The notes beneath the pieces are model-generated. The model had not been told where the DNA came from, did no database searches, and saw only the letters and a list, made by a program, of their open reading frames with translations. A program made the translations under genes and the position numbers. From the NCBI GenBank assembly GCA_902625895.1, contig CACODD010000011.1:1-36584 (forward strand): a stretch of 36,584 nucleotides of DNA, read 5' to 3'. Numbering within the stretch: the first letter of the stretch is position 1; the number at the start of each line of letters is the position of its first letter. This document shows positions 26,484 to 35,292 of this stretch, in pieces. This DNA is from an uncultured Alphaproteobacteria bacterium (GTDB taxonomy: Bacteria > Pseudomonadota > Alphaproteobacteria > Methylaequorales > Methylaequoraceae).

Positions 26484-27394
26484 AAAATTTAAATTTAACC
26501 TTTCAGAGCTACATATCATTAATTTTACTGTCAGCAATTTGGGGAAGTTCATTCCTATTCATTAAAATAAGTATTGTAAGTATCCCCCCAAGTCTTTTGA
26601 CTTTTTATAGACTTTTTGTTGCTTCACTTTTTCTCATTTGTTTTTGTAAAAAAGGGTTTGTTAAAAGTATTTTCGCGAATAATAAAAAACTACTATTTGG
26701 TGTCGCGATTTTTGGAAATGTTCTTCCCTTTAATTTAATTAGTTTAAGCGAAATTTACGTAGAAAGTATCGTTGCTGCTTCTCTTATAGGAACAATGCCA
26801 CTTTTTACATATATAATTGCTTATTTTATATCAAAAAATAAAAGTTTAGATTTTATAAGTATTATAGGTTTGTTATTCGGTTTTATTGGTATGTTAATTT
26901 TTATAAATCCTTTTGGAATCTCACTTGAATCTTTAGCTTTTAATTTTTCTTTATTAATAATATTGTCAGCATTTTTTTATGGACTATCAGCAAATTTTGT
27001 AAAGAAAATACAAGACCACTCTCCAATTGAAATTGCTGCCTTTACAACTATTTTAGCAATGTTATTAGCTTTACCTATTTTTATTCTTAATTTTATTTCA
27101 TTAAACAATTTTGAGAAACAATTATTGCTTAATATTTCATTCGAGAGTTTTCTCTCAGCTACAGTATTGGGAATTGTATGTACAGGATTTGCAATTTTGA
27201 TTTTCTTTAATCTTATTAAGATCAAATCAGCTGTTTTTGCAAGTCAAAGTAATTTTCTTATTCCATGCTTTGGGTCTTTGTGGGGATATATTTTTTTGGA
27301 TGAGAACTTAACTGGAAATATGATTTATGGTCTTCTTTTAATTGTTATTGGAGGATGGGTGACAAATCGTTCAATGTTTGTAAAGAGCAATTAG
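26480..27394 (+). CDS. DMT-superfamily (EamA) transporter with non-standard start
   Basis: An inner-membrane drug/metabolite transporter with about ten helices in two EamA repeats. The track begins at TTG 26597, but the reading frame is open back to 26477 and encodes the conserved first helix ISLILLSAIWGSSFLFIKIS, so the gene must start earlier. That stretch has no in-frame ATG, GTG or TTG. CTG 26480, overlapping the DUF2244 stop as CTGA, gives a normal 304 residues and is my choice. Alternatively one base has been lost near 26475: adding a base would join an upstream ATG (26469) and give MSK-DLKNLNL. The substrate is unknown. It ends one base before the stop of the convergent lipoprotein gene. 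Confidence 0.75.
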   Translation: MKNLNLTFQSYISLILLSAIWGSSFLFIKISIVSIPPSLLTFYRLFVASLFLICFCKKGFVKSIFANNKKLLFGVAIFGNVLPFNLISLSEIYVESIVAASLIGTMPLFTYIIAYFISKNKSLDFISIIGLLFGFIGMLIFINPFGISLESLAFNFSLLIILSAFFYGLSANFVKKIQDHSPIEIAAFTTILAMLLALPIFILNFISLNNFEKQLLLNISFESFLSATVLGIVCTGFAILIFFNLIKIKSAVFASQSNFLIPCFGSLWGYIFLDENLTGNMIYGLLLIVIGGWVTNRSMFVKSN

Positions 27395-27395
27395 C

Positions 27396-27956
27396 CTACT
27401 TACTCTGATTTAGTTTCTTGAATTCGTCTGGAATATCACCTACATCATATTCTTCGTATTCCGTGACGGGTCTTACCTCATTTTCATCTTTTACTTGGTA
27501 TACGAATTTAACAGCATTTTGAAAGTTAAATCTAGCTACATCTAGATTTCGCTCTGCAAAAGAAACTGAACCCCCAAGCCATGCATTATCTTCAAGAGCG
27601 TTAGTTGCAGCTATTAATAGTTCAGATACTTCAATTAAAGAATTATGAATTTCGTTTAATTTAGCTGAATTAGGAATGTCTAGCTGTCTTAAATCGTCTG
27701 GTCTACCAAAAGACTTTAGATGCCCTTGTATTAATTCTTCGGCCTCCTTGAAGTGATCCTCATCTGATCTGTCATTTCTTAGGTTAAAAGCATCCAACAA
27801 TCTACCTTGAAGGATAATTGCATTTCCTAAATGACCAAGCCTAATATCCATAATTTCTTTGTATTCTTTTAGGTCAGTTTCAGAAACTTTATTTTCGCAT
27901 GAAACTATTAGAAAAAATAAAATTAAAAAAATATTAAATTTTTTATGAAAAAACAT
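27396..27956 (-). CDS. Hypothetical lipoprotein
   Basis: The ORF track starts inside dapB at 28016. The ATG at 27956, two bases after the dapB stop, gives MFFHKKFNIFLILFFLIVSC, a type II signal with lipobox IVSC and lipidated Cys20, so I use it (186 residues). The mature part is hydrophilic and mostly helical with many charged residues, ending in an acidic tail (VTEYEEYDVGDIPDEF). I do not recognise the family; four-helix-bundle lipoproteins look like this. It is the last gene after dnaK-dnaJ-dapB and may be cotranscribed with them. Confidence 0.7.
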   Translation of the reverse strand: MFFHKKFNIFLILFFLIVSCENKVSETDLKEYKEIMDIRLGHLGNAIILQGRLLDAFNLRNDRSDEDHFKEAEELIQGHLKSFGRPDDLRQLDIPNSAKLNEIHNSLIEVSELLIAATNALEDNAWLGGSVSFAERNLDVARFNFQNAVKFVYQVKDENEVRPVTEYEEYDVGDIPDEFKKLNQSK

Positions 27957-27958
27957 GA

Positions 27959-28741
27959 TTACTCTTTTAGCATATCTGAAATTGTATACAAGCCTACCTT
28001 TTTTTGGTGCAACCAACTTGCAGCCTTTAAAGCTCCAACTGAAAAAATTTTTCTACTTGATGCTATGTGTTTTAATTCAATTCTTTCTCCATTTAAAAAA
28101 AAATAAACTGTGTGTTCTCCTATTACATCTCCACCTCGGATCGAAGCAAAACCAATCTCATTCTTTCCTCTCGCTTTATTCTTATTTTCTTCTCTATATG
28201 AAAATTTAGCGATCCCTTTAAAACCCTCTTGAACTGATTTAGCCAAAGAAATAGCCGTTCCAGACGGTACATCTTTTTTTTTGTTATGGTGAATTTCAAC
28301 TATCTCAATATCAGACTGAGAAGAAATATTTTTAGAAGCATCTTTGATTAAATTTTTCATTAAATTTATTCCAATGCTCATATTAAATGATCGTAAAACT
28401 TTTCTGCCATTAACTAATGACTGAAATTTCTTCTCCTCTGTCCTTGTGTATCCAGTAGTTCCAGTTACTAAAGCTGTTTTTGTTTTTAAATCGTGCATTA
28501 CCTTTAATAAATTTAAGGTGGCTGAAGGAACGGTAAAATCAATAATAACATCACTACATTTAATTAAATTATTTATATCATCTCCAATCACGATACCTGA
28601 GACTGTTTTTCCAACATCTTTATGTTTTTCTTTTTCACATAAAACAGCGAGCTCTAATGAGTTCAATTTTTCAATTTGTTCTAAAAGATCGCTCCCCATT
28701 CTTCCTCCGGGACCAAAAATTCCAATTTTAATTTTTTTCAT
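27959..28741 (-). CDS. dapB: 4-hydroxy-tetrahydrodipicolinate reductase
   Basis: Reduces hydroxy-tetrahydrodipicolinate with NAD(P)H in the lysine and meso-diaminopimelate pathway, feeding protein and peptidoglycan synthesis. The Rossmann motif is GIFGPGGRMGS (8-18). VTGTTGY and the catalytic region EIHHNKKKDVPSGTA (His-His and Lys with the substrate-binding PSGTA) are typical. The length, 260, is normal. It starts nine bases after dnaJ, an arrangement also recalled from other alphaproteobacteria. Confidence 0.96.
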   Translation of the reverse strand: MKKIKIGIFGPGGRMGSDLLEQIEKLNSLELAVLCEKEKHKDVGKTVSGIVIGDDINNLIKCSDVIIDFTVPSATLNLLKVMHDLKTKTALVTGTTGYTRTEEKKFQSLVNGRKVLRSFNMSIGINLMKNLIKDASKNISSQSDIEIVEIHHNKKKDVPSGTAISLAKSVQEGFKGIAKFSYREENKNKARGKNEIGFASIRGGDVIGEHTVYFFLNGERIELKHIASSRKIFSVGALKAASWLHQKKVGLYTISDMLKE

Positions 28742-28750
28742 TTTACAACT

Positions 28751-29872
28751 TTAGGTTAAACCGTCCCAAAAGTCTTTTACTTTAGAGAAAAAACCTGACT
28801 TTTCTGGACTATTATTTTGATTGAGCTCTTCATTAAATTCGTTAAGTAATCTTTTCTGATTTTCTGATAAATTTTTTGGAATTTCAACTATCAATGAAAT
28901 TATCATATCACCAAATGATGTTGACCTAATTGTTGGCATCCCTTTTCCATTCAACCTGAATTGATCACCATGCTGAGAACCAGCTGGAACTTTTACTTTA
29001 ACTTTTCCACCTGAAACTGTTGGAACTTCAACTGAACCTCCAAGCGATGCGTCAACAATAGAGATTGGAACGTTGCAAAATATCTCAGTACCATTTCTTC
29101 CAAAAATTGAATGTTCAGGCATACTTACAAACAAATAGAGATCTCCTGGTGATGAGCCATTCTGACCTACAGCACCCTCCCCAGAAAGTCTAATTCTGCT
29201 TCCATCCTCAACTCCAGCAGGAATATTCACTTCAAGTTTTCTATTTTTTCTTCTTCTTCCCTCTCCACTGCACGTATTACAGGGGTCCGTGATTACCTGC
29301 CCTGCGCCACCACAAGAGGAGCATGTTCGTTCAACTGTAAAAAAACCCTGAGAAGCCCTTGTTCTTCCAGACCCTCCACAAACATCACAGTCTCTCAGTC
29401 CGTTTCCTTTTTCAGAGCCTGAACCATTGCAGTCGCTGCATCTTATAAGAGTATCAAAAGAAATTTCTTTTTTTGTTCCAGTGTAAGCTTCTCTCAAATC
29501 AACATCTATTTCGTATTTTAAATCCTGTCCTCTTTGTTCCCTTCTTTTTGAAGACCTTCCCCCTAAATCTCCAAAGAAGTCTTCAAATATGTCAGAAAAA
29601 TTTCCAAAGCCACCACCAAAGCCCTCGGAGAATCCGCCACCAGTTTGTGAAAAGGCATCGTGTCCGTAAGTATCATAGGCTTCTTTTTTTTCTGGGTTAG
29701 ATAGGACCTCATAAGCCTCTGAGATTTCTTTGAACTTAGTTTCAGCCTCTTGATCACCTTGATTTTTGTCAGGGTGATATTTCATAGCTAACTTGCGGTA
29801 TGAACTCTTGATAGTTGCAGAATCGGAATCCCTAGAAACACCAAGGACATCATAATAATCATTTTTTGGCAT
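28751..29872 (-). CDS. dnaJ: Chaperone protein DnaJ
   Basis: The Hsp40 co-chaperone that delivers substrates to DnaK and stimulates its ATPase. J domain with HPD at 33-35, a Gly/Phe-rich segment (about 75-105), and four zinc-binding repeats CSDCNGSG, CDVCGGSG, CSSCGGAG and CNTCSGEG, then the two C-terminal barrel domains. At 373 residues it is full length (type I DnaJ). It follows dnaK by 12 bases in one unit with dapB. Confidence 0.98.
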   Translation of the reverse strand: MPKNDYYDVLGVSRDSDSATIKSSYRKLAMKYHPDKNQGDQEAETKFKEISEAYEVLSNPEKKEAYDTYGHDAFSQTGGGFSEGFGGGFGNFSDIFEDFFGDLGGRSSKRREQRGQDLKYEIDVDLREAYTGTKKEISFDTLIRCSDCNGSGSEKGNGLRDCDVCGGSGRTRASQGFFTVERTCSSCGGAGQVITDPCNTCSGEGRRRKNRKLEVNIPAGVEDGSRIRLSGEGAVGQNGSSPGDLYLFVSMPEHSIFGRNGTEIFCNVPISIVDASLGGSVEVPTVSGGKVKVKVPAGSQHGDQFRLNGKGMPTIRSTSFGDMIISLIVEIPKNLSENQKRLLNEFNEELNQNNSPEKSGFFSKVKDFWDGLT

Positions 29873-29884
29873 ATTATTAAAGAG

Positions 29885-31867
29885 TTATGCTGATTTTTCC
29901 TTTTTATCACCGTCATCCTTTTTTGATTTCTTTTCGGTGACATCCTCAAAGTCAGCATCCATTACTTCGGGATCTTTTTTACTTTGCTTCTTTTTATCTT
30001 TTCCTTTACCTGATTGATTTTTTTCTCCTGTTTCTTTAGATTCTTTCGCAGCTTTTTCCTGAGCCTCCTTATACATTATTTCACCTAATTTCATTGAATC
30101 TTGAATTAGTGAGTCGGTTTTTTCTTTCAAAACTTTAGTGTCGACTTTTTCATCTTTTAAGGTTTCTTTAAGAGTTTCCAATGATTTTTCGATTTTTTCT
30201 TTGTCTTCTTTTGGGATTTTTGAACCATGTTCTTTTAAACTCTTCTCAGTACTATGTATAATTGAATCCGCGTTATTTCTAGCTTCAATAGTTTCTAGCT
30301 TTTTTTTGTCAGCGTCTGCATTGGCTTCAGCATCTTTTACCATCTTATCGATTTCTTCATCAGATAAACCACCAGAAGCTTTAATCTGAATTTGATGTTC
30401 TTTGCCTGTTGCTTTGTCTTTTGCTGACACCTTAACAATTCCATTGGCATCAATATCGAATGTGACTTCAATTTGAGGTGACCCTTTAGGTGCAGGAGGA
30501 ATTCCAACGAGATCGAACTGACCGAGTAATTTGTTATCAGCTGCTATTTGTCTTTCTCCTTGAAAAACTCTTATTGTAACAGCAGATTGATTGTCATCAG
30601 CGGTTGAGAAGATTTGACTTTTATTTGTTGGAATAGTGGTGTTTTTTTCAATTAATTTTGTAAACACACCCCCAAGAGTTTCAATACCCAAAGATAATGG
30701 AGTTACGTCAAGCAATAAAACATCTTTCACATCACCTGACAAAACGCCTCCCTGAACAGCAGCTCCTAATGCCACAACTTCGTCGGGGTTAACACTTCTG
30801 TTAGGTTCTTTTCCGAAAAAATTTTTTACTGCTTCAATAACTTTTGGCATTCTAGTCATTCCTCCAACTAAAATAACATCGTTAATTTCTCCGGCGCTTA
30901 AACTTGCATCTTTAAGAGCTTTTTTGCATGGCTCAATTGATCTATCAATTAGATCAGAGACTAAAGTTTCAAATTTAGATCTTGAAAGTTTTATGTTTAA
31001 GTGCTTTGGGCCCGATGCATCTGCCGTAATAAAAGGCAGGTTTACTTCCGTTTGAGGGGTGGTAGATAATTCAATCTTTGCTTTTTCAGCTGCTTCTTTT
31101 AATCTTTGAAGAGCAAGTTTATCGGTTTTCAAATCAATAGATTGTTCTTTTTTAAATTCTGAGGCAAAATAGTCTATTAAGACATTGTCGAAATCTTCAC
31201 CACCTAGTTTAGTGTCTCCGTTAGTTGCTTTGACTTCAAAAACACCGTCGCCAATTTCTAATATTGAGACATCAAATGTTCCTCCTCCGAGATCATAAAC
31301 GGCCACGGTTCCAGTTTTCTTTTTATCCAAACCGTATGCAAGAGCTGCAGCTGTCGGTTCATTTATAATTCTTTTAACATCCAATCCTGCAATTTTTCCA
31401 GCATCTTTAGTAGCTTGTCTTTGTGCATCATTGAAATATGCGGGTACAGTTATTACTGCTTCCTTAACTGGTTTTCCGAGGAACTTTTCAGCGGTTTCTT
31501 TCATTTTTTGCAAAATCATAGCACTTATCTGGCTAGGCGAATATTTCTTGTCGTCAATTAAAACCCAAGCATCATCATTTTCACCTGCAACAATTTTGTA
31601 AGGCAAAACATCAGAGTCTTTTTTAACTGAGGGATCATCCATTCTCCTACCGACTAATCTTTTAATAGCAAATAGTGTTTTTTCAGGGTTAGTTACAGCT
31701 TGTCTTTTCGCAGATTGACCAACTAGCTGCTCATTATTTTCTGCAAAAGCAACCATTGAAGGGGTTGTTCGTGAACCTTCCACATTTTCTATAACTTTTG
31801 GTTCTTTGCCATCCATGATGGCGACGCATGAGTTTGTTGTACCGAGGTCTATGCCTATAACTGTCAT
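29885..31867 (-). CDS. dnaK: Chaperone protein DnaK (Hsp70)
   Basis: The ATP-driven Hsp70 chaperone. The nucleotide-binding domain has [53 protein letters not shown] and VGGMTRMP. The substrate-binding domain starts after [18 protein letters not shown]. The lid ends in a charged tail preceded by [10 protein letters not shown], the usual proteobacterial C-terminal motif, here extended by a lysine-rich end. The length is 660. It has a good ribosome binding site (AGGAGC) and a 353-base upstream gap before grpE. Confidence 0.99.
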   Translation of the reverse strand: MTVIGIDLGTTNSCVAIMDGKEPKVIENVEGSRTTPSMVAFAENNEQLVGQSAKRQAVTNPEKTLFAIKRLVGRRMDDPSVKKDSDVLPYKIVAGENDDAWVLIDDKKYSPSQISAMILQKMKETAEKFLGKPVKEAVITVPAYFNDAQRQATKDAGKIAGLDVKRIINEPTAAALAYGLDKKKTGTVAVYDLGGGTFDVSILEIGDGVFEVKATNGDTKLGGEDFDNVLIDYFASEFKKEQSIDLKTDKLALQRLKEAAEKAKIELSTTPQTEVNLPFITADASGPKHLNIKLSRSKFETLVSDLIDRSIEPCKKALKDASLSAGEINDVILVGGMTRMPKVIEAVKNFFGKEPNRSVNPDEVVALGAAVQGGVLSGDVKDVLLLDVTPLSLGIETLGGVFTKLIEKNTTIPTNKSQIFSTADDNQSAVTIRVFQGERQIAADNKLLGQFDLVGIPPAPKGSPQIEVTFDIDANGIVKVSAKDKATGKEHQIQIKASGGLSDEEIDKMVKDAEANADADKKKLETIEARNNADSIIHSTEKSLKEHGSKIPKEDKEKIEKSLETLKETLKDEKVDTKVLKEKTDSLIQDSMKLGEIMYKEAQEKAAKESKETGEKNQSGKGKDKKKQSKKDPEVMDADFEDVTEKKSKKDDGDKKEKSA

Positions 31868-31962
31868 ATTGTGCTCCTTTTCTTCCTAGTTCTTATGGAC
31901 AGAATTAACATTTAACCCTAAAAGGCATTAAATATTAATTGTTAATAAAGCTGTCTTTTTAT

Positions 31963-31988
31963 ATTATAAATAACTACTTCAAATCAAG
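31963..31988 (-). promoter_or_regulatory. Candidate dnaK promoter
   Basis: On the minus strand CTTGAT is followed after 14 bases by TATAAT, about 95 bases before the dnaK ATG. The spacing fits heat-shock sigma-32-type promoters better than the 17 bases of sigma-70. A similar CTTAGT-14-TTTAAT element precedes hrcA, and both contain TTGAAGT just after the -35-like box. This is a pattern match only. Confidence 0.35.
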
Positions 31989-32183
31989 AAAAAAATGTTT
32001 TTTTATTAAATTCTTTACACCCACACTACACAGATTTAACAAACCATCTAAAACTAAAATTTCGAATGCTGGAGTAGGGTGATTATCAAACGAAAAGGGG
32101 TGTCAATACGTTGAAAAAAATCCGAAAAGTGAGTAATAATATTATAAATGCTTGTGGTTTTAATTGATTCTCGAGGAATCATA

Positions 32184-32216
32184 TTAAACATTTCACTTCG
32201 AAAGTTTTGTGTTTAA
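32184..32216. repeat. Imperfect dyad just downstream of grpE
   Basis: Outer arms TTAAACA (32184-32190) and TGTTTAA (32210-32216) enclose an inner stem ACTT / AAGT (32195-32205), with a symmetric four-by-four internal loop. It begins five bases past the grpE stop. With no T run it is not a standard terminator on either strand. It may be an RNA stem that protects the 3' end, or an operator. Confidence 0.4.
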
Positions 32217-32220
32217 GAAT

Positions 32221-32817
32221 TTATTTCTCTTCTGGGTTTTTTCCTGAAGAAATAACAACCATTGCTGGTCTTAGAAGTCGCTCCCCTATCATAAAACCTT
32301 TTGCCAGCTCTTCAATTATTGTTCCTTCCGCTTTATCACTATTAATTTTGGAAACTGCTTGATGTATTTCAGGGTTAAACTTCTTCTCTAGAGAGTCAAA
32401 ACGAACAACACCATTTCTTTCAAAAATCTCATAGATTTCTTTTTCGACTGCTTCAAGACCTATAACAAGATTTTTTAACATTACGTTTTCCCCTAAATTT
32501 TCTCTTGGTATCGAACTAAGAGCTCTTTGAAAGTTGTCAGTAACACTTAATAATTCAGTAGAAAAATTTCTTATTGCATACTTTAAATTTTCTTGAGACT
32601 CCTTTTCGTGCCTTTTTCGCAAATTTTCATTTTCCGCCAACTCTCTTAGGAGCTTGTCTTCAGCTTCTTTTAGTTTAATTTTTAAATCCGCAATAATTTT
32701 TTGATTGTTAGTTTCAGAGCTGTGTTGATTTTTAGATGTTTTTACTTCTTTTTTTGAATCTTTCTTGTCAAATGTTTTGTCCATTTTTTTTTCATTTTCT
32801 ATAGTGGATTTTTTCAT
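32221..32817 (-). CDS. grpE: Nucleotide exchange factor GrpE
   Basis: Exchanges ADP for ATP on DnaK. The charged N-terminal tail (1-45, Lys-rich) is followed by a long coiled coil (ADLKIKLKEAEDKLLRELAEN, 45-80) and the beta wing with GFMIGERLLRPAMVVIS at the end, the family signature. The length, 198, is normal. It follows hrcA by 20 bases on the same strand, with a GGAGAC-like ribosome binding site, and precedes dnaK across a 353-base gap. Confidence 0.96.
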   Translation of the reverse strand: MKKSTIENEKKMDKTFDKKDSKKEVKTSKNQHSSETNNQKIIADLKIKLKEAEDKLLRELAENENLRKRHEKESQENLKYAIRNFSTELLSVTDNFQRALSSIPRENLGENVMLKNLVIGLEAVEKEIYEIFERNGVVRFDSLEKKFNPEIHQAVSKINSDKAEGTIIEELAKGFMIGERLLRPAMVVISSGKNPEEK

Positions 32818-32837
32818 CTTGTCTCCTTTAAATTGTA

Positions 32838-33938
32838 TTATTTAATCTCAAATTTTTCACCGATTAATTTTGCAGTATAATCAACTACAGGAATAATTTT
32901 AGCATAATTTATTCTCATGGGACCTATTACTCCTATCGCGCCAATTATTTCTTTTTTTTTATTTTTAAAGGGGCTAATAATTGTTGAACAACCAGTTAGA
33001 CCAAACAAATTATTTTCGGAGCCAATAAAGATTTGTAGTCCTTCTGCTTGAAGTGTTTCATCTATGACACCAACAAGATTTTTTTTATTCTCCAACTTTT
33101 CAATTAATAATCTAACATCTTCAAGCTGCTCCATTACTTTTACATCATCTAATAATTTCGATGTACCTGTAACAATTAATTTATTTTTTTTACTTGCATC
33201 GTCCCAGCATGCGAATCCTTGATCAATAAGATTTTTTGTCACCTTATCTATATTTCTTCTGTCATTTTTAATTTGTGAGCTTATAATTTCTCTACTTTCC
33301 TCCAGCGTTTTTCCCTTTATTATAGAATTTAAATAATTTGTAGTCTCTATTAACAATGAAGGAGGCAATCCTTTAGGCACTTCAATGATTCTATTTTCAA
33401 TTATTCCAGAGTCTGTTACTAAAATAACAAGAGCTTTTTCATTGCTTACTGGAACAAACTCAATGTGTTTTATATAACCCTCTAACTTTGGCGCCAAAAC
33501 TATTCCCGCACAATCTAACAAGCCTGACAATAAAGAACTCGTTTCACTAAACATTTCCTCTACGTTCTGAGTTTGATTATTAATTACCTTTTGTATTTCT
33601 GTACATTGATTATTGGTTATTCTCCCAACCTGTAACAAACCATCAACAAAGAATCTCAAACCTAAATCTGTTGGAACCCTTCCTGAGGATGTATGGTTGG
33701 ATCTCAAAAGTCCAGCCTCTTGTAAATCAAACATTACATTCCTAACTGATGCCGCTGAAAGCTTTTCTCCCATTTTTATTGATAATTTTCTTGAGCCAAC
33801 AGGTTTACCGTCCTTTAGAAAATCATTCACAATCAACTTAAATATCTGCTTTGATCTTTGATCTAAATCAAGAATATATGACTTTTTAATATCAATTGTT
33901 TTTTTTTTTAATAATTTGGGATTGTTTTTTTTTGTCAT
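32838..33938 (-). CDS. hrcA: Heat-inducible transcription repressor HrcA
   Basis: The repressor of class I heat-shock genes, binding CIRCE inverted repeats and kept active by GroEL. The N-terminal winged helix shows LSAASVRNVMFDLQEAGLL and SGRVPTDLGLRFFVDGLL, the family hallmarks. The GAF-like core includes FGLTGCSTIISPFK, and IGVIGPMRINYAKIIPVVDYTA is the conserved end. At 366 residues it is usual length. A basic N-terminal tail (about 25 residues) precedes the helices. It heads hrcA-grpE and is divergent from rph with 42 bases between, which contain a perfect inverted repeat. Confidence 0.96.
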   Translation of the reverse strand: MTKKNNPKLLKKKTIDIKKSYILDLDQRSKQIFKLIVNDFLKDGKPVGSRKLSIKMGEKLSAASVRNVMFDLQEAGLLRSNHTSSGRVPTDLGLRFFVDGLLQVGRITNNQCTEIQKVINNQTQNVEEMFSETSSLLSGLLDCAGIVLAPKLEGYIKHIEFVPVSNEKALVILVTDSGIIENRIIEVPKGLPPSLLIETTNYLNSIIKGKTLEESREIISSQIKNDRRNIDKVTKNLIDQGFACWDDASKKNKLIVTGTSKLLDDVKVMEQLEDVRLLIEKLENKKNLVGVIDETLQAEGLQIFIGSENNLFGLTGCSTIISPFKNKKKEIIGAIGVIGPMRINYAKIIPVVDYTAKLIGEKFEIK

Positions 33939-33942
33939 ACTT

Positions 33943-33972
33943 ATTAAAAATACATAACTTCAACTAAGTTAT
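33943..33972 (-). promoter_or_regulatory. hrcA promoter region with perfect inverted repeat
   Basis: ATAACTT (33954-33960), five bases, AAGTTAT (33966-33972) is a perfect 7-base inverted repeat inside the 42-base gap between hrcA and rph. On the minus strand CTTAGT, 14 bases, TTTAAT overlaps it and ends only four bases before the hrcA ATG, which would give a nearly leaderless message. The repeat is not a CIRCE (TTAGCACTC with nine-base spacing). It may be an operator or chance in AT-rich DNA. Confidence 0.35.
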
Positions 33973-33980
33973 ATTTTGAT

Positions 33981-34694
33981 GTGAGAAAATTCAATAGGAA
34001 AAATGATGAACCGAGAAAGATCTCTGTAGAGGTTGACATAAATAAAAATGCAGACGGTTCATGTATTATTAGTTATGGTATGACAAAGGTGATATGCACA
34101 GCGAGCATCGATGAAGATATCCCAAAATGGTTGAGAGAGAAAAAAACTGGTTGGATTACAGCAGAGTACGGAATGCTTCCAGGATCAACTAATTCAAGAA
34201 ACAAGAGAGAATCAAAAGTTGGCAAACAGTCTGGAAGAACTGTAGAAATACAAAGATTAATAGGAAGGTCCTTAAGATCAGTTGTAGACTTGGAAAAACT
34301 AACGGGATACCAAATTATTATTGATTGCGACGTTATTCAAGCGGATGGTGGAACAAGAACTGCAAGCATTACTGGCGGTTATGTGGCTTTATGTTTAGCT
34401 ATAAAAAAGTTTGTGCAAAAGGGTTTTATAAAGAAAAATCCAATAAATGATTTTGTTGCAGCTATTTCATGTGGAATAGTAAACGAAAAAATTTTAATTG
34501 ACCTTGATTATGATGAAGATTCAGAGGCTCAAGTCGATGCAAATTTTGTTTTATCCCAAAAATCCGGGTTTTCAGAGATTCAAATTTCAGGGGAAGAAAA
34601 TACATTTAACTTGAATTCTGTTACAGAGATGATTGCCAAGACCGAAAAATCTATGAAAAATATTTTTAAAATTCAAAAAGATGCAATTAAGTAA
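33981..34694 (+). CDS. rph: Ribonuclease PH
   Basis: A phosphorolytic 3'-to-5' exoribonuclease that trims tRNA 3' ends. Typical segments: GSCIISYGMTKVICTAS, KTGWITAEYGMLPGST, SGRTVEIQRLIGRSLRSVVD (phosphate-binding and hexamer residues), IDCDVIQADGGTRTASITGGYVAL and DLDYDEDSEAQVD. At 237 residues it is full length. The start codon is GTG (the usual N-terminus with R-K follows). It is divergent from hrcA and overlaps rdgB by 14 bases; hrcA/rph divergence is common in alphaproteobacteria. Confidence 0.97.
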   Translation: MRKFNRKNDEPRKISVEVDINKNADGSCIISYGMTKVICTASIDEDIPKWLREKKTGWITAEYGMLPGSTNSRNKRESKVGKQSGRTVEIQRLIGRSLRSVVDLEKLTGYQIIIDCDVIQADGGTRTASITGGYVALCLAIKKFVQKGFIKKNPINDFVAAISCGIVNEKILIDLDYDEDSEAQVDANFVLSQKSGFSEIQISGEENTFNLNSVTEMIAKTEKSMKNIFKIQKDAIK

Positions 34695-35292
34695 TAAATT
34701 TTGTAGAGGCGATACGATTGTAATAGCAAGCCACAATGATGGAAAAATTAATGAATTTAGAACACTTCTTGCAGATTACAACTTAAAGATAATAACCTCA
34801 AATGACATCGGAATTAAAGATGTTAAAGAGACAGGAAAGTCTTTCCAAGAAAATTCATTAATTAAAGTTAAAAGTATTCCTGAAAAGTATATTGCGATGT
34901 CTGATGATTCTGGGTTGAGTGTGACTAGTCTGGGGGGGAGGCCAGGAATATACTCATCAAGATTTCAAAAAAATTGTGGCGGATGGTTCGAAGCAATGCA
35001 GAAGATATATTCAGATGTTAAAGCCAAAAAAAAAAAAGAATTTTCAGCAAAATTTACTTGTTGCCTCTCTATAAAATTTTCTAAAAATTTGATTTATTCA
35101 TATCTTGGTGAAGTTAAAGGAAAAATAGTATGGCCACCTAAGGGGGAAAATGGCTTCGGTTATGACCCATTTTTTGTTCCTGACGGTTACAAAGAGACTT
35201 TTGCTGAAATGGCGCATTCCGACAAAATATTTATTGACCATAGAAGTATTGCTCTTAAAAAACTAATTAAATTACATTTAAGCGACAGTTAA
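34681..35292 (+). CDS. rdgB: dITP/XTP pyrophosphatase (RdgB/HAM1 family)
   Basis: Hydrolyses dITP, dXTP and similar damaged nucleotides to monophosphates, keeping them out of DNA. Signature segments: IASHNDGKINEF, ETGKSFQENSLIKV, SDDSGL, GGRPGIYSSRF, GENGFGYDPFFVPDG and a late DHRS. At 203 residues it is full length, with a longer, Lys-rich insert around residues 115-122. It overlaps rph by 14 bases upstream and the convergent LpoA-like gene by 26 at its end. hemW, which often follows rdgB in alphaproteobacteria, is absent here. Confidence 0.96.
   Translation: MQLSNKFCRGDTIVIASHNDGKINEFRTLLADYNLKIITSNDIGIKDVKETGKSFQENSLIKVKSIPEKYIAMSDDSGLSVTSLGGRPGIYSSRFQKNCGGWFEAMQKIYSDVKAKKKKEFSAKFTCCLSIKFSKNLIYSYLGEVKGKIVWPPKGENGFGYDPFFVPDGYKETFAEMAHSDKIFIDHRSIALKKLIKLHLSDS

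Larger units (their letters stand above)
31868..32220. other. 353-base gap between grpE and dnaK
   Basis: The longest gene-free stretch in the window. It holds the dnaK leader (ribosome binding site at 31873-31878 and an imperfect hairpin at 31911-31932), a candidate heat-shock promoter (31963-31988), a minus-strand TTGACA at 32101-32106 with GATAAT 13 bases further on (too close for a normal promoter), ACACCC/GGGTGT complementary segments near 32019 and 32098, and a dyad at 32184-32216. I see no convincing ORF, tRNA or CIRCE element. Confidence 0.5.

Noticed and set aside
32082-32106. Minus-strand TTGACA with GATAAT as a sigma-70 promoter
   Set aside because: The spacer is only 13 bases; kept as a remark in the gap entry, not as a promoter.
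32050-32110. Possible SRP RNA, tmRNA or tRNA in the grpE-dnaK gap because of its higher GC
   Set aside because: None of the conserved SRP, tmRNA or tRNA sequence landmarks could be found on either strand.
28751-33938. CIRCE operator
   Set aside because: Searched for TTAGCACTC / GAGTGCTAA in the hrcA and dnaK upstream regions and did not find it.
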